A stretch of DNA of 64,000 bases from Seriola aureovittata (GCF_021018895.1 NC_079384.1:21502140-21566139), one strand, 5' to 3'. Counted from the first letter of the stretch, positions 50,741 through 57,092 are shown. Made by a program: numbers and translations. The notes: a model not told the origin generated them from the sequence alone.

Positions 50741-50741
<1 letters not shown>
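7526..50741 (+). CDS. exoc6: exoc6, exocyst complex component 6 (Sec15A), whole coding region
   Basis: Sec15-family subunit of the octameric exocyst, which tethers post-Golgi and recycling secretory vesicles to the plasma membrane before SNARE fusion; Sec15 is known as the Rab11/Sec4 effector subunit. The coding sequence joins 7526-7623, 15488-15659, 18410-18457, 18635-18725, 19361-19406, 22300-22353, 23069-23219, 23313-23468, 23928-23996, 24795-24878, 25590-25636, 25850-25970, 29023-29094, 29203-29300, 29438-29543, 30494-30603, 30724-30835, 30927-31061, 32318-32497, 38816-38957, 41892-41965, 48994-49106 and 50615-50741. The sum is 2406 nt, 801 residues plus stop, with phase kept at all 22 GT-AG junctions. 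The N-terminal third is predicted helical, residues 221-272 are a poorly conserved acidic linker, and the C-terminal Sec15 domain covers roughly residues 450-770. Exon 2 (SIYDDQPNAHKRFMEKL) matches EXOC6 and not EXOC6B. Family and splice structure are read from the sequence; function is from family knowledge. Confidence 0.97.
9436..9503. repeat. long hairpin, 30-bp stem with 8-nt loop
   Basis: Left arm 9436-9465 and right arm 9474-9503 pair over 30 positions with one G:U (when transcribed) and one U:U mismatch; loop GTGCTTGT. The size and near-perfect pairing fit a pre-miRNA-like hairpin, or a MITE reduced to its inverted repeats. Confidence 0.8.
12648..12900 (+). repeat. teleost interspersed repeat with tRNA-like head
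   Basis: Begins GTAGCGGCATGGTAGTGGTTA, continues CTGAATCCCAGGCCTGGGGG, GTGTGGAGTTTGCATGTTCT, CTTCCTCCCACAGTCC and GGTTAATTGGCAACTCTAAA. I recognise this word order from a very abundant fish repeat. Family assignment needs a repeat library. Confidence 0.75.
15488..15659 (+). CDS. exoc6: exoc6 exon 2
   Basis: 172 nt, acceptor CTTTTAG, donor ATG|GTAAGA, ending in phase 0. Residues 33-90 hold SIYDDQPNAHKRFMEKLDAR and the very conserved EIEKMCNFHHQGFVDAITEL segment of the Sec15 N-terminal helical region. The DDQPNAHKR stretch is diagnostic for EXOC6 over EXOC6B. This exon is the common acceptor for both first exons. Confidence 0.97.
16359..16399. repeat. perfect 18-bp inverted repeat with 5-nt loop
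   Basis: Arms 16359-16376 and 16382-16399 are exact reverse complements: (CA)n, CGCTGTAC, loop, GTACAGCG, (TG)n. The microsatellite is mirrored across a unique core. Confidence 0.9.
17563..17582. repeat. G20 homopolymer
   Basis: Twenty consecutive G on the + strand in a purine-rich (GAGGGA) context, in intron 2. Potential G-quadruplex in the transcript. Confidence 0.9.
18410..18457 (+). CDS. exoc6: exoc6 exon 3
   Basis: 48 nt, 16 codons, phase 0 on both sides: GQVTDTNRRLQEAGRE (residues 91-106). The acceptor is TTTCACAG and the donor GAG|GTAAAG. It is a multiple of three, so skipping would be frame-neutral. The family normally has V/K-QVTDTNRR here. Confidence 0.95.
18635..18725 (+). CDS. 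exoc6: exoc6 exon 4
   Basis: 91 nt from acceptor CCCTCAG to donor CAG|GTACCA, ending with one base of the next codon. Encodes VTAQTEEVICCRIQQRNMAT and then TVEKLQLCIP, the conserved RIQQRN...VEKLQLC helix. Intron 3, just upstream, is only 177 bp. Confidence 0.95.
19361..19406 (+). CDS. exoc6: exoc6 exon 5
   Basis: 46 nt, acceptor TTTCGCAG, donor AAAAG|GTATCC. Encodes VLEMYSKLKEQLESK and part of Arg, the conserved VLEMYSKLKEQ segment. Confidence 0.95.
19407..22299 (+). other. exoc6: exoc6 intron 5
   Basis: 2.9 kb, no exon seen. Contains a 14-bp inverted repeat (19610-19623 with 19665-19678). Confidence 0.85.
19610..19678. repeat. 14-bp inverted repeat, 41-nt spacer
   Basis: CTACATCACAGCTG and CAGCTGTGATGTAG are exact complements. 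The spacer also holds CACCTACATCACACCACACC, itself related to the arms. Confidence 0.85.
22300..22353 (+). CDS. exoc6: exoc6 exon 6
   Basis: 54 nt, acceptor TTCTGCAG, donor CAG|GTACGA. Encodes YYAALKTMEQLEKVYIP, matching family YYSALKTMEQLENVYFP. The Arg codons at both junctions are split 2+1. Confidence 0.95.
22549..23016. mobile_element. MITE with ~50-bp terminal inverted repeats, intron 6
   Basis: The left end ACCTGGCATTAACATGCGTC and a further AAGTGGACAGCTCTAAGTAC are mirrored at the right end: GTACTTAGAGCTGTCCACTT, then GACGCATGTTAGTGCCAGGT. The element is about 468 bp with no coding capacity, i.e. a non-autonomous DNA transposon. It ends 52 bp before exon 7. A related relic end (ACACCTGGTATTAACATGC) occurs near 53093. 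Confidence 0.82.
23069..23219 (+). CDS. exoc6: exoc6 exon 7
   Basis: 151 nt, ending in phase 0 at residue 220. Encodes VSQYRFCQIMAENLPRLREE and the strongly conserved ISMSDLKDFLESIRKHSDKV block. The acceptor GGCTCTACAG has a weak pyrimidine tract, and a MITE (22549-23016) ends 52 bp upstream. The donor is CAG|GTATGA, followed by a 93-bp intron. Confidence 0.96.
23313..23468 (+). CDS. exoc6: exoc6 exon 8, variable acidic linker
   Basis: 156 nt, 52 codons, phase 0 both sides; residues 221-272. It starts AQQHRTFNSAVMKQ and ends in an acidic run (DEDTGDEEEADEE). This is the least conserved part of EXOC6 and EXOC6B across vertebrates; mammals also have an acidic stretch (EEEDENEEE) here. The acceptor is CCCCCCAG and the donor GAG|GTAAAG. 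The region is likely unstructured. Confidence 0.93.
23928..23996 (+). CDS. exoc6: exoc6 exon 9
   Basis: 69 nt, 23 codons, phase 0: ILTAQDLVDFSPVYRCLHIY then TVL, nearly invariant in the family (VQDLVDFSPVYRCLHIYSVL). The acceptor is TTTGACAG and the donor CTG|GTAGGT. A (CA)n tract starts 20 nt after the donor. Confidence 0.96.
24016..24057. repeat. (CA)n microsatellite, intron 9
   Basis: About 20 CA units starting 20 nt after the exon 9 donor; potential hnRNP L-binding tract in the transcript. Confidence 0.95.
24142..24300 (+). mobile_element. tRNA-derived SINE, intron 9
   Basis: A pol III A box (TGGCTCAGGAGG, 24151-24162) and B box (GGTTCAATTCC, 24192-24202) lie at tRNA spacing, followed by a body with GGGTGAATGTGGC and GTGCTATATAAGTCCA. 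That tail is typical of fish tRNA SINEs. Confidence 0.8.
24795..24878 (+). CDS. exoc6: exoc6 exon 10
   Basis: 84 nt, 28 codons, phase 0: GDRETFENYYRKQRKKQARL then VLQPQANM. The conserved ETFENYYRKQR motif is intact. The acceptor is GTCTGCAG and the donor ATG|GTGAGG. A minisatellite begins about 10 nt into the following intron. Confidence 0.96.
24884..25437. repeat. minisatellite, ~36 units of (A)AACACACGTCATG, intron 10
   Basis: About 36 tandem copies, 12-16 bp each, of AAACAC(AC)nGTCATG with CGCG and CATATC variants. It starts about 10 bp after the exon 10 donor and fills most of the 711-bp intron. Unit length varies by CA dinucleotides. Most units carry ACGTCAT, a CRE/ATF half-site-like word. 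Confidence 0.95.
25497..25583. repeat. (TG)n tract abutting the exon 11 acceptor
   Basis: About 43 uninterrupted TG units ending 6 nt before the exon 11 AG, replacing a normal pyrimidine tract. Confidence 0.96.
25590..25636 (+). CDS. exoc6: exoc6 exon 11
   Basis: 47 nt: HETVEGYRRYFNQIV and two bases of Gly, then donor GTAAGA. The acceptor TGTATCCAG has no ordinary pyrimidine tract; an 87-nt (TG)n tract runs to within 6 nt of the AG. Confidence 0.95.
25771..25843. repeat. (GT)n tract abutting the exon 12 acceptor
   Basis: About 36 GT units with one interruption near 25820, ending 6 nt before the exon 12 AG. Confidence 0.96.
25850..25970 (+). CDS. exoc6: exoc6 exon 12
   Basis: 121 nt, ending in phase 0 at residue 379: FFVVEDHILHATRGLVTRAF, TDELWNMALSKIIAVLRTHS. 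The acceptor TGTCATCAG is directly preceded by a (GT)n tract of about 73 nt. The donor is TCT|GTAGGC, and a (CA)n tract follows 150 nt downstream. Confidence 0.96.
26122..26158. repeat. (CA)n microsatellite downstream of exon 12
   Basis: About 18 CA units, complementary to the (GT)n tract upstream of exon 12. Confidence 0.95.
27300..28290 (-). mobile_element. Tc1/mariner-like transposon relic
   Basis: A degenerate element read on the minus strand, with approximate borders. It carries the transposase pseudogene annotated separately; I could not fix the terminal inverted repeats. Confidence 0.65.
27400..28110 (-). pseudogene. Tc1/mariner transposase pseudogene
   Basis: Minus-strand reading gives fragments in several frames: an N-terminal helix-turn-helix-like piece (DDRDARALVRYIRK near 28050-28010), then GALLCWGVILHGLGPLVL and FQDDNAPIHRARGVTEWFDE at 27494-27775. 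The latter includes the D of the DDE catalytic centre in the typical QDDNAPIHRA context. Stops and frameshifts separate the pieces, for example the early stop after VTEWFDE. Not functional; a long-dead insertion in intron 12. Confidence 0.8.
29023..29094 (+). CDS. exoc6: exoc6 exon 13
   Basis: 72 nt, 24 codons, phase 0: SYCDDPDLVLELKNLIVIFA then DTLQ. The acceptor is TATCTCCAG. The donor CAG|GTTGGT is non-optimal at +3. A possible second donor 15 nt downstream (CAG|GTCTTC) would add VGPEQ in frame, but it is also weak. Confidence 0.95.
29203..29300 (+). CDS. exoc6: exoc6 exon 14
   Basis: 98 nt: DYGFPVNRLFDLLFEVRDQY, NETLLKKWALVF and two bases of Arg, matching the family YGFPVNRLFDLLFEIRDQYN block near the start of the C-terminal Sec15 domain. 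The acceptor is TATGTACAG and the donor CAG|GTGGGA. Confidence 0.96.
29438..29543 (+). CDS. exoc6: exoc6 exon 15
   Basis: 106 nt, ending in phase 0 at residue 471: EIFELDNYSPIPVETEDEYK, LVVSRFPFHDAEIEK. The DNYSPIPV motif is conserved. The acceptor is TTCCACAG and the donor AAG|GTAACG. Confidence 0.96.
29840..30400 (+). repeat. interspersed repeat, copy 2 (intron 15)
   Basis: Fuller copy of the element at the window start, within intron 15. It starts near AAAGGAGCTATTTG and runs through the shared TGCTAACCAGCTAGC and AGCGCTGCTCAG landmarks. Boundaries are approximate. Confidence 0.6.
30494..30603 (+). CDS. exoc6: exoc6 exon 16
   Basis: 110 nt: QDFPKKLPMSQSVPQIYTQV, KEFIYASLKFSESLH and split Arg/Ser. 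I placed the start at the first CAG because mammalian EXOC6 keeps Gln here (EKQSFPKK). A second CAG follows at once, so the acceptor is a NAGNAG tandem. The tract upstream is GT-rich rather than pyrimidine-rich. The donor is CAG|GTAGGT. Confidence 0.95.
30724..30835 (+). CDS. exoc6: exoc6 exon 17
   Basis: 112 nt, ending in phase 0 at residue 545: STEIDDMLRKSTNLLLTRTL, SSCLQNLIKKPHIGLTE, a near-invariant Sec15 C-terminal domain block. The acceptor is TGTATCCAG and the donor GAG|GTGGGA. Confidence 0.97.
30927..31061 (+). CDS. exoc6: exoc6 exon 18
   Basis: 135 nt, 45 codons, phase 0: LVQIIINTTHLEQACRYLEE, FITNITNVSPETVHTTRLYG, LSTFK. Acceptor TCTGTAG, donor AAG|GTAAAA. Intron 17 is only 91 bp. 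Confidence 0.97.
31062..32317 (+). other. exoc6: exoc6 intron 18
   Basis: 1.26 kb with a G13 tract (31883-31895). No exon seen. Confidence 0.8.
32318..32497 (+). CDS. exoc6: exoc6 exon 19
   Basis: 180 nt, 60 codons, phase 0, residues 591-650: DARHAAEGEIYTKLNQKIDE, FIQLADYEWGMAESDGRASG, YLMDLINFLRSTFQVFTHLP. This is part of the Sec15 C-terminal helical bundle, the region implicated in Rab11 binding in Drosophila Sec15. The acceptor is TTCTCCAG and the donor CCG|GTGAGT. Exon 20 or the 30-nt microexon can follow in frame. Confidence 0.97.
33243..33272 (+). CDS. exoc6: candidate 30-nt in-frame microexon of exoc6
   Basis: Between exons 19 and 20, a long pyrimidine tract (about 33170-33240) leads to TCTCTGCTCAG. 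This is followed by exactly 30 nt and then a near-perfect donor, TCG|GTGAGT. Both flanking exons meet in phase 0, so inclusion inserts NNNNDHASMS after residue 650 (LP + insert + GKVAQ) without a stop. A TGC lies just before the acceptor, the arrangement favoured by SRRM4-dependent neural microexons. The splice sites and frame are seen directly. Its use in transcripts is inferred. Confidence 0.7.
36683..37126. mobile_element. MITE with long terminal inverted repeats, intron 19
   Basis: The left end ATAAAGTGATAGTTCAGGTT with ATTTGAC and GTCAGTGTATTACCTGCAGT is mirrored at the right: CTGCAGGTAATACACTGAC, then GTCAAATAACCCAAATTATC and ACTTTAT. Length about 444 bp, terminal repeats about 70 bp, no coding capacity. 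Interior A-tracts only. Confidence 0.82.
38410..38812 (+). repeat. long pyrimidine-rich (C/T) tract upstream of exon 20
   Basis: About 400 nt of CCTTCCTCC/CTCTCT-type sequence with few purines, ending at the exon 20 acceptor. Extreme for a pyrimidine tract; likely PTB-binding capacity in RNA. It gives a spurious 146-codon open frame. Confidence 0.8.
38816..38957 (+). CDS. exoc6: exoc6 exon 20
   Basis: 142 nt: GKVAQTACMSACKHLSTSLM, QMLLDTELKQISMGAIQQFN, LDVIQCE plus one base. It is preceded by a very long pyrimidine-rich tract (about 38410-38812) ending CTCTCTGCAG. The donor is GAAT|GTGAGT. Near-identical to the mammalian block. Confidence 0.97.
39640..40620. repeat. probable interspersed repeat, intron 20
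   Basis: Contains TTCATAGCGATTCGAGTAAC, CATGGCGACG and AGAGAATGAATGGGGAGACG. This wording resembles a common teleost non-coding repeat. Family and borders need a repeat library. Confidence 0.4.
41302..41368. repeat. (TG)n microsatellite, intron 20
   Basis: About 32 TG units. Confidence 0.95.
41892..41965 (+). CDS. exoc6: exoc6 exon 21
   Basis: 74 nt: completes Leu, then FASSEPVPGFQGDTLQLAFI, DLRQ, ending in phase 0 at residue 722. The acceptor is TTCTTCTCAG and the donor CAG|GTAAAA. Confidence 0.97.
42180..42570. repeat. probable interspersed repeat shared with intron 22
   Basis: GGACAGAGATCGTTTTCGAT (near 42522) parallels GGACAAAGATCGTTTTTGAA in intron 22 (near 50138). Both follow GGAGGTTGTTTCTG or GGAGATTGTTTCTG. 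Likely two relics of one element. Confidence 0.45.
43011..43057. repeat. C14 homopolymer followed by (CA)n
   Basis: Compound low-complexity tract. Confidence 0.9.
44500..44610 (-). repeat. inverted fragment of the 12648-type interspersed repeat
   Basis: CCATTCACACCTATGGGCGA, TTTGCAGCCACC and GCTAACCACTG are the minus-strand form of the common fish repeat, including its GTGGTTAGC head. It ends in the 32-bp palindrome. Confidence 0.55.
44566..44597. repeat. perfect 32-bp palindrome
   Basis: CATTGCTAACCACTGT followed at once by ACAGTGGTTAGCAATG, with no spacer. Confidence 0.95.
45025..45500. repeat. probable hAT-type non-autonomous repeat, intron 21
   Basis: Rich in GGCGCATT/GGCGCA/GCGCC words (GTCAGGCGCATTGTTGGCGC, ATTTGCGCCACACATTTC), a pattern I associate with a common fish hAT-like repeat. 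Borders uncertain. Confidence 0.35.
48994..49106 (+). CDS. exoc6: exoc6 exon 22
   Basis: 113 nt: LLDLFMVWDWSTYLADYGQP, TSKYLRVNPATALALLE and two bases of Lys. The DWSTYLADYGQP block is near-invariant in Sec15 proteins. Acceptor GTCTTGCAG; donor GAA|GTGAGT. Confidence 0.97.
49107..50614 (+). other. exoc6: exoc6 intron 22
   Basis: 1.5 kb, with the 12-nt microexon candidate (49901-49912) and a repeat relic (about 50080-50160). Confidence 0.85.
49901..49912 (+). CDS. exoc6: candidate 12-nt in-frame microexon of exoc6
   Basis: A tract ending (CTG)5 CTCAG gives a strong acceptor; 12 nt follow, then donor GGGG|GTAGGT. With two bases of Lys left by exon 22 and a G at the start of exon 23, inclusion keeps Lys and inserts VYRG between LLEK and MKDTS, without a stop. 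Several TGC motifs sit within 20 nt of the acceptor. That fits SRRM4-type (UGC) or MBNL-type (YGCY) control. Sites and phase are visible; actual use is inferred. Confidence 0.58.
50615..50741 (+). CDS. exoc6: exoc6 exon 23, last coding exon and stop
   Basis: 127 nt: first G completes Lys, then MKDTSKKNNIFSQFRKNDRD, KQKLIETVVKQLRSLVNGMS, S and TGA. The family tail ends VKQLRSLVNGMSQHM or similar, so this C-terminus is full length. The acceptor is GTTTCCAG. The stop codon is followed directly by a (CA)n tract of about 60 nt. Confidence 0.97.

Positions 50742-50802
<61 letters not shown>
50742..50802. repeat. (CA)n tract starting at the stop codon
   Basis: About 30 CA units immediately after TGA. 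Confidence 0.96.
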
Positions 50803-50804
<2 letters not shown>

Positions 50805-50859
50805 AGTGATGTGGGTGTCACAGAGAGATATAATGAATGAAACATGCATGCAGTCACAT

Positions 50860-50860
<1 letters not shown>

Positions 50861-50895
<35 letters not shown>

Positions 50896-50910
50896 CACAC
50901 ACACACACAC
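50861..50910. repeat. (CA)n, second 3' UTR block
   Basis: About 24 CA units with one shift. Confidence 0.95.
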
Positions 50911-51014
50911 TGAACTGCCAGGACACTCACACACAACATGACAGTGACATGAAGAACCACACAGGGAATTTACACACACAAACATAAGGTACAGATAGAC
51001 AGCCAACAGACACG

Positions 51015-51018
<4 letters not shown>

Positions 51019-51068
<50 letters not shown>
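51019..51068. repeat. (CA)n, third 3' UTR block
   Basis: About 25 CA units. Confidence 0.95.
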
Positions 51069-51069
<1 letters not shown>

Positions 51070-51195
51070 CACATTACGGCACAGCAATACACACACTCTA
51101 TAAGGCATGCAGGGAACTGACTCCTAGCAAACACAGCACACACATATGAAGTCATATCCTCTCCTTACTGTTATACCTGAATGAATATTCAATGT

Positions 51196-51200
<5 letters not shown>

Positions 51201-51242
<42 letters not shown>
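51201..51242. repeat. (CA)n, fourth 3' UTR block
   Basis: About 21 CA units. Confidence 0.95.
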
Positions 51243-51247
<5 letters not shown>

Positions 51248-54200
51248 AGTTTACTGGACTGAACAGTAAGGTGTTTGTAAAGTATTTTTAATGGTTATGA
51301 TAAGACAAACTATGTTTGTACATTAGTGAGAGTGAAATGATTGTAGCTGCAGAGGGAGACTGGTGCAGCACAGGAAGTGACACGAGTACTGGGACAATGA
51401 GGTTAAAGGTCAACACCTACCACACCTCATATGAATGAGATGAGCCACTTCCTGTTGTTCTGTCAGAAACCCATATTATACATTGAACATGATGAAGTCA
51501 GGATGTATTTCTTGTTTTCATTTGGAAGAATTACAAAGAGAGATTGAAGTATTGGTAATGTATTGATCAAGCTGTTAAAACAAATCAACCATCTCTAGTT
51601 CTGTCAGATGGACATCTCTGCTCTGACCTGCTGTGCGTCCTTTTAACACAAGTCTCATGTTAAAAGCTGAAAACAGCATAGATACACACCAGAAACCAGG
51701 TTACTCAGAGAAATCAAGTGATGCAGGTGATCACACACCACAGTGGAGACCTGTGACTGTCAGCTGTGTGTGTACATGCAGGAGACCAGTAAACACATTT
51801 CTTTACTACTGCTGACATTATTTTGGAAACCATGGCTGCTTATCTTTGTTTAAAAGCAAATTCATAAAATACCATAACCCAGTGTCATGTATGCACAGTA
51901 AAAAAGGAGGAATTTAGCTGTGGAAATATATCAATTTAATCCTCTACCATGGACCCAACAGGTTTCTCATTTAGATGACATTAAAGAACTCACATTACTG
52001 TAACCCAGATTATTAACTGCATGCTGACTTCTTTAATGTAGCTCCATGTAAAGTCGTATTAACATTCTGACTCTTGAAATTTTCTAAAGATTTCCCCTCC
52101 ATCATTCATAACAGTGAAAATTCAGGCGGAATCGCTCCCACTAAAGTAGACAAAGTAAATATGCACCTGTAAGTAAAGTTCAACACAAACAGTCTTTAAA
52201 GATGCTGAGTCAGCAGCAGACGGTTTGGAACTGGATTGGAACTTGTCGGCTCCTCCGTGACCTATGATTACCCATAAGACCCCTCTATGTGTTAACCTGC
52301 GGATACATTTACATGAATGATATCATTCTTACTAGTCACTGCATCACTAAGCTTCCAGCACCACCGACATCATTAAGAAGCATAAATCAGCTTGTGGCAC
52401 TTTCCGGTATTGACCAGTGTCATAACCTGGTTTCTCGTGGTTTTAGCTGGTAACCACTGAATTATGGGTATGGAGCTGCATCCGTTGACAGGTCTGACAG
52501 AGGCCGAGTTAAACTCATTGTCCCAACACTTAGACTGTTGCAACTGTGTGTGTGTGTGTGTGCAGAAAGGAAGCGATGCTGAGGTCATGGATTGATGGAA
52601 GGACAGAAGAGTGGATGATGACGTCTTGAAAGACTGATGTTCATGAAAAAAGTGGAAGTTTTGTTGAACTCATTGGTAGCTTTGCTTGCTGTTTGTCTTC
52701 TTTTCTTCCTCACATTGTACATGTAAACCCACCCCCCCCCTGAGACAGCGCCTCACAGTGAACATGAAGGAGCCCAGTGTCAGACAGATGGAACTCTGAC
52801 TCCCTGATCGTAGTTGGAATCTTCACATGTTCTCTATATGTGAGAATGTCAGAAGTGAGGGTGAAAATCTTTTTTTTTTTTTATTTGGTCTGATATGTTT
52901 GCACAGGATGGACAACATAACACCAAATAATGCAAATCCATCACACAAAGTCATGCAGACTTAGGTTGGGTAGTTGCAGGTTCTTATACTGGATTGTAAT
53001 AGATTGTACAGGTTGGAGCGTCAAAGTGAAGACATGCAGCAATCCTGACACAGGGTTTGCATGTGATGTCAACATATGGACACAGGATACTGACACCTGG
53101 TATTAACATGCACTCTGTGTCTGGGTATATGCATATACTGTATATACGCTGTAAATGCAAACAGAGCACACAGCAGTTGGAGTGTGAGTGGATCAGCCAG
53201 ACCATCTGTGAAGGTGTATTTGAGTCAGATCTCAGCCTCTGTCATCACTCATTTTAAATGGAAGTATAGCTGATATCACAGCACGGCTTAAGTAAAAGTT
53301 TTATAGTAAGTTTATCTGCAGCAACAACGTGGTTTCGCCTTAACTGAGAGATTAAACCATGTCCGCAAGGCTCCAGCAGAAGACGTGCGATTGTACATGT
53401 GAAATAACAGCGGCCTGTGTAGACATCCAGTGTCGTATGAACAGCCACATCTGCTGTCTGCGTCTGTTCTGGATGATATCAGCCAAATATAGTGAAGTGC
53501 AGCAGACACACACACACACACAGTGAGTGTGATACAGGCAGACACGTTCACATGTGCAGTTTGGAGCATATGATCCTCACGTACAGTCTGCACCAGCTTA
53601 GACTTCGAGCACCACAGAGAAGTAAATTTACTCAGATGCTGAGATGAGTGGGATGAGTCTCAGCAGGTGGCCTACAGATGCTGTTCTCTCTCTGTCATGT
53701 GACCCTAACCTTGCACATTGTAGCAGCCCACTTAGAGCCTCCTGCACTCACCATGTGGACGGACACCTTTCAACATCAGGTGGAAATGCACAGGCCTGTA
53801 ATCAGATGCCATCTCTCAGATTCAGATCACACGCTGATACGAGGTGGAGCCGGGTCTGAAACCTCCCGGCACATTTCGGCGTCCGCAGACGGACTGGCAA
53901 GCCGTGCACGTCATCATCAAATCCGAAGAGCTCTACGTCTATAAAACCATTAGCTTCTTTTCCTCCCAGCTTCACAGCTGTACTCGCTCACGGCAGCAGA
54001 GCAGCGACGGGCCGCTCGGTGCTGCTTCAGGTGGTTCATGTGAAAGGTGACATCAGTGCATGCCCACGTCCTCCCTCTGTACTCCTGTCAGTCGTAGGGT
54101 TAAGGACTATATTTATGTGAAGTTAACTGCGGTTTTGTCTTACAGTCCACCCAAACTACTTGCCTCATGCTTACAAGAAAAACATGCCCCACATGACGGG

Positions 54201-54897
54201 GGGGTTGTCATGTTAGTAGTGATTATATATACGTATATATATTTAACAGCTCAACTTCTAAATTCTTTCTTTTTGTTCCTCAGGGTGAAATTAAGCTTTA
54301 GAATCTCATAACCCACATCTATCCACAAAGCACAGCAATAATAAATTGGTTCCTTTACAGCCTCACAGGCAGGTTGATTGATTACTTAAAACTTGCACAG
54401 GACTCCTGACGAAACATTTTATAATGAGACTGTTTCTATTCTGTTTATGTTTTGGGTCTGTGCTCTACTTTTAGCGTTTTTGCACTGAAGCTGATGAAGT
54501 TTTTTTTTTTTTTTCCTTTTAGATTCATGTTTTGCCTTTTTTGATAGTTGCTTGTAAATGCCACTGTATATACTGCATATTTTGTAAAGAAGATATTACA
54601 GCAGTTTGTCTGCTACAAACAGAACTGGAGGTTGACACTGTGATACGCACCTCCATCAACACCTGAAGTAAATACGACGTTAGTAAGAGTCTGAATTTGC
54701 TGAATTTGTTGCTTATTGGTGAACACAGTCGAGTGCAGTGTGAGGAGCTCAGTGACGTATGTTGGCGCCTTCTCTCCACTCGTTCGCATGGTTAAGGTAG
54801 AAAAAAAAAACATTATGTTATGTTCTAGCATAGGCTCTGTATAATAACTATTTAAATCCTGGTCCAAAAGATTTCTGCTGAACTGATAAAAATCCAA

Positions 54898-54912
54898 AAT
54901 AAAGAAAATAAA
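54898..54912 (+). promoter_or_regulatory. paired AATAAA poly(A) signals
   Basis: Two AATAAA hexamers 9 nt apart, followed after about 15-30 nt by T/G-rich sequence (TTTTATTGG). Candidate 3' end of exoc6. Other candidates are AATAAA at 54340-54345 and at 57093-57098. Confidence 0.35.
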
Positions 54913-55244
54913 GGGCAGGTCTAAATTCAGTTTTATTGGAAGGATCCTCTCCTCTCTGTGAGTGTGAACTGGTTCTCTTGGTTGACCTGTCACTCAGCCC
55001 CCCCCCTCCTGCCATTCATTGATGTCCATTTTACCATTAATTCTAAATAATAATTGAATAATGGCGGAGTCTGAGATAGAAGCTGAACCAGTCCAATCAG
55101 ATGCAAGCTGGTGCTGATGGTAAAAATCTCCTGGAATAACTTTTCCAATTACATCATACAACAAGAGTCATGCCTTACTCACCATTCTGCTGCACTCAGT
55201 TTTTATTTTTACCACAAATACTGTTTTCATTTGCCACTTATTAG

Positions 55245-55975
55245 GGTTCTCACCCCATCAATTAAAATATCTTTGCAAAGGGGCGGGGCTTAACCATTGG
55301 TGTGATCATCATAAATCTTGGTCCGTGTCTTCGGGCCTAGACACGGAGCAGGCCTACCAAATCATTCTGAGCCTGATCTCTAGAGGGGGGCGCTATTTTC
55401 AACAAAATTGTTACACATGTTCTGGGAGTGAGCGTTAATGAAAATCTGAAGTGCCGTACTGATTGATGAAAGTGGGCGGGGCCTATTCATCAATATGTGC
55501 CTTCTTAAGCCTTTGCTCAATTTGCAGAGAGCTGGAACGAGCCAGACACGTGAAAATTGGCATCATAACTTCAAATGGTGTGTAAATGCTTCACAAAAAA
55601 TATGATCCCATTCAGCCATATGGTGGCGCTAAAATTTACAGTCAAAATTGTGAAAAATTTGAAATGCTGCCCCCGCCACATCAAGTCCAATCATCGTCAA
55701 ATTTACCTCACACCTACAGCTTAATATTCTCTATAGAAACGCTCTGTGATATTAGCGAGTCCCATTATGGACTTTGAGCCAATTAGCATAACATTATTAT
55801 TATTATTTGCGATGGGTGTGGCTTAGCTAATATTGGCCTTAACTCATTTACCATCATAACATTTTGTAGATATCTTCAGGTTGTTATAGCAAATAGGTCA
55901 CCCAAAGCATTAGGTAGCTCAGAGGAGCGCAAAGCGGCTAGGACCGCGAGTTGCCGCTTGCGGCTGTAATTCCCA
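55245..55975. repeat. teleost interspersed repeat
   Basis: Contains GGGGCGGGGCTTAA, GGGCGGGGCCTATTC, CCATATGGTGGCGCTA and GTTGCCGCTTGCGGCTGTAA. The GCTTGCGGCT(T)TAATT-like end is a signature I know from an abundant fish repeat. No open frame. Confidence 0.65.
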
Positions 55976-57092
55976 GTTGTTTCTACATTGTTGATTTTTT
56001 TGAGTCGCTGTTAAGCTGCTGTCAGGGCGGCTCAGGACTTCCTGAGGAGGTTTCATGTTTAAAAGCTACCAAAGAAAGAAAGAGAGGAAGTGTGTCCTTT
56101 CAGCAGCTTGAAGACTGTGCAGGAAGTGCTGAGTGTTGTCAGCTGAACAGCGGCCGAAAGAAAGTAGAAGCTATTGAAAAAATTCAGAGTATGAAAACAG
56201 TGTGTTAGAAACAGAAACCCCTCAGCAGTCAGGTGGTGAGTGTGGCCTGACTCCTAGTGTTGAAATGTACATTAAACTGAAATTTATTAAGACAGCAAGT
56301 AAACATGGAGGGAGGGAGAGTTGAGTGTTCCTATAAAACACGACCCAACCCTGTCTCCAAAAAATGAGATTTACAGTGTGTGAGTGATGAGCAAAGACCA
56401 GAGACCACGTTCACATCCTGAGTTCTGTGGGTGGTGAAGGTTGGAGAAACAGTGCTTTCTCTTCAGCGTTCACAAACACATTCGTTCTTCTAAACAGAAC
56501 CATGAAAAAAGGGTTTGCTACGAGCGGATATTTTATTGCAAGATTGGATATTTCTTTGACCAAAAACAAATGAAACATGTTGTCAGTGAACATTTTACTG
56601 ACACGTTCAGTATCAATGTTAATTAACGTAAAGAAATCAGCCGGTCAGCGTTACATTTCCTTCGGTGCTGTTGGAAATTATTTGTATGAAAATGTAATTT
56701 GGAGGAGACAGGATGGGAAAATATGATGAAATACTAAAACAAGGGAAGGCCTGGCTCTCTGCAGCTGAGGGAAATGTGTGTTTAATGTATGTTCATTAAT
56801 ATAAAACATAATGTATCACATAATCTCAACATCACTCAAGATCAGAGCCTTTCCTGGCGCCAATCAAGATTTTAAAAAATCGCACTGCTTGTGTGCCAAT
56901 GATTGTTTCAATTCAGATGAAAAAAAAAAAGAAAAAAAGAGTGAGATGGTTTTTCTTGCCTTTCACAGAAGTGGAGAGAGGGAACATTTTGATATCCAAA
57001 GGAATCCTTGCTTTACCTTTGTTGTTGTTCTCAGTGAGACCCTGACTGAGATGTTGTTTTCCTAAATATGTTGTTTTTATTTTGTGTGCTGT

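Larger units (their letters stand above)
50742..54912 (+). other. exoc6: probable exoc6 3' UTR, end not fixed
   Basis: No open frame of note and no splice acceptor needed after the stop. It contains four (CA)n blocks in the first 500 nt. A possible Pumilio element (TGTATATA near 54564) lies among TGTAAAT-type AU-rich motifs at about 54540-54600. Candidate poly(A) signals are ATTAAA at 51980, AATAAA at 54340, and paired AATAAA at 54898 and 54907. I chose the paired signals as the most likely far end, but an earlier or later site is possible. Confidence 0.4.

Noticed and set aside
50526..50960. 144-codon minus-strand open frame (VCVC-rich)
   Set aside because: Translation of CA/GT microsatellites antisense to the last exoc6 exon.
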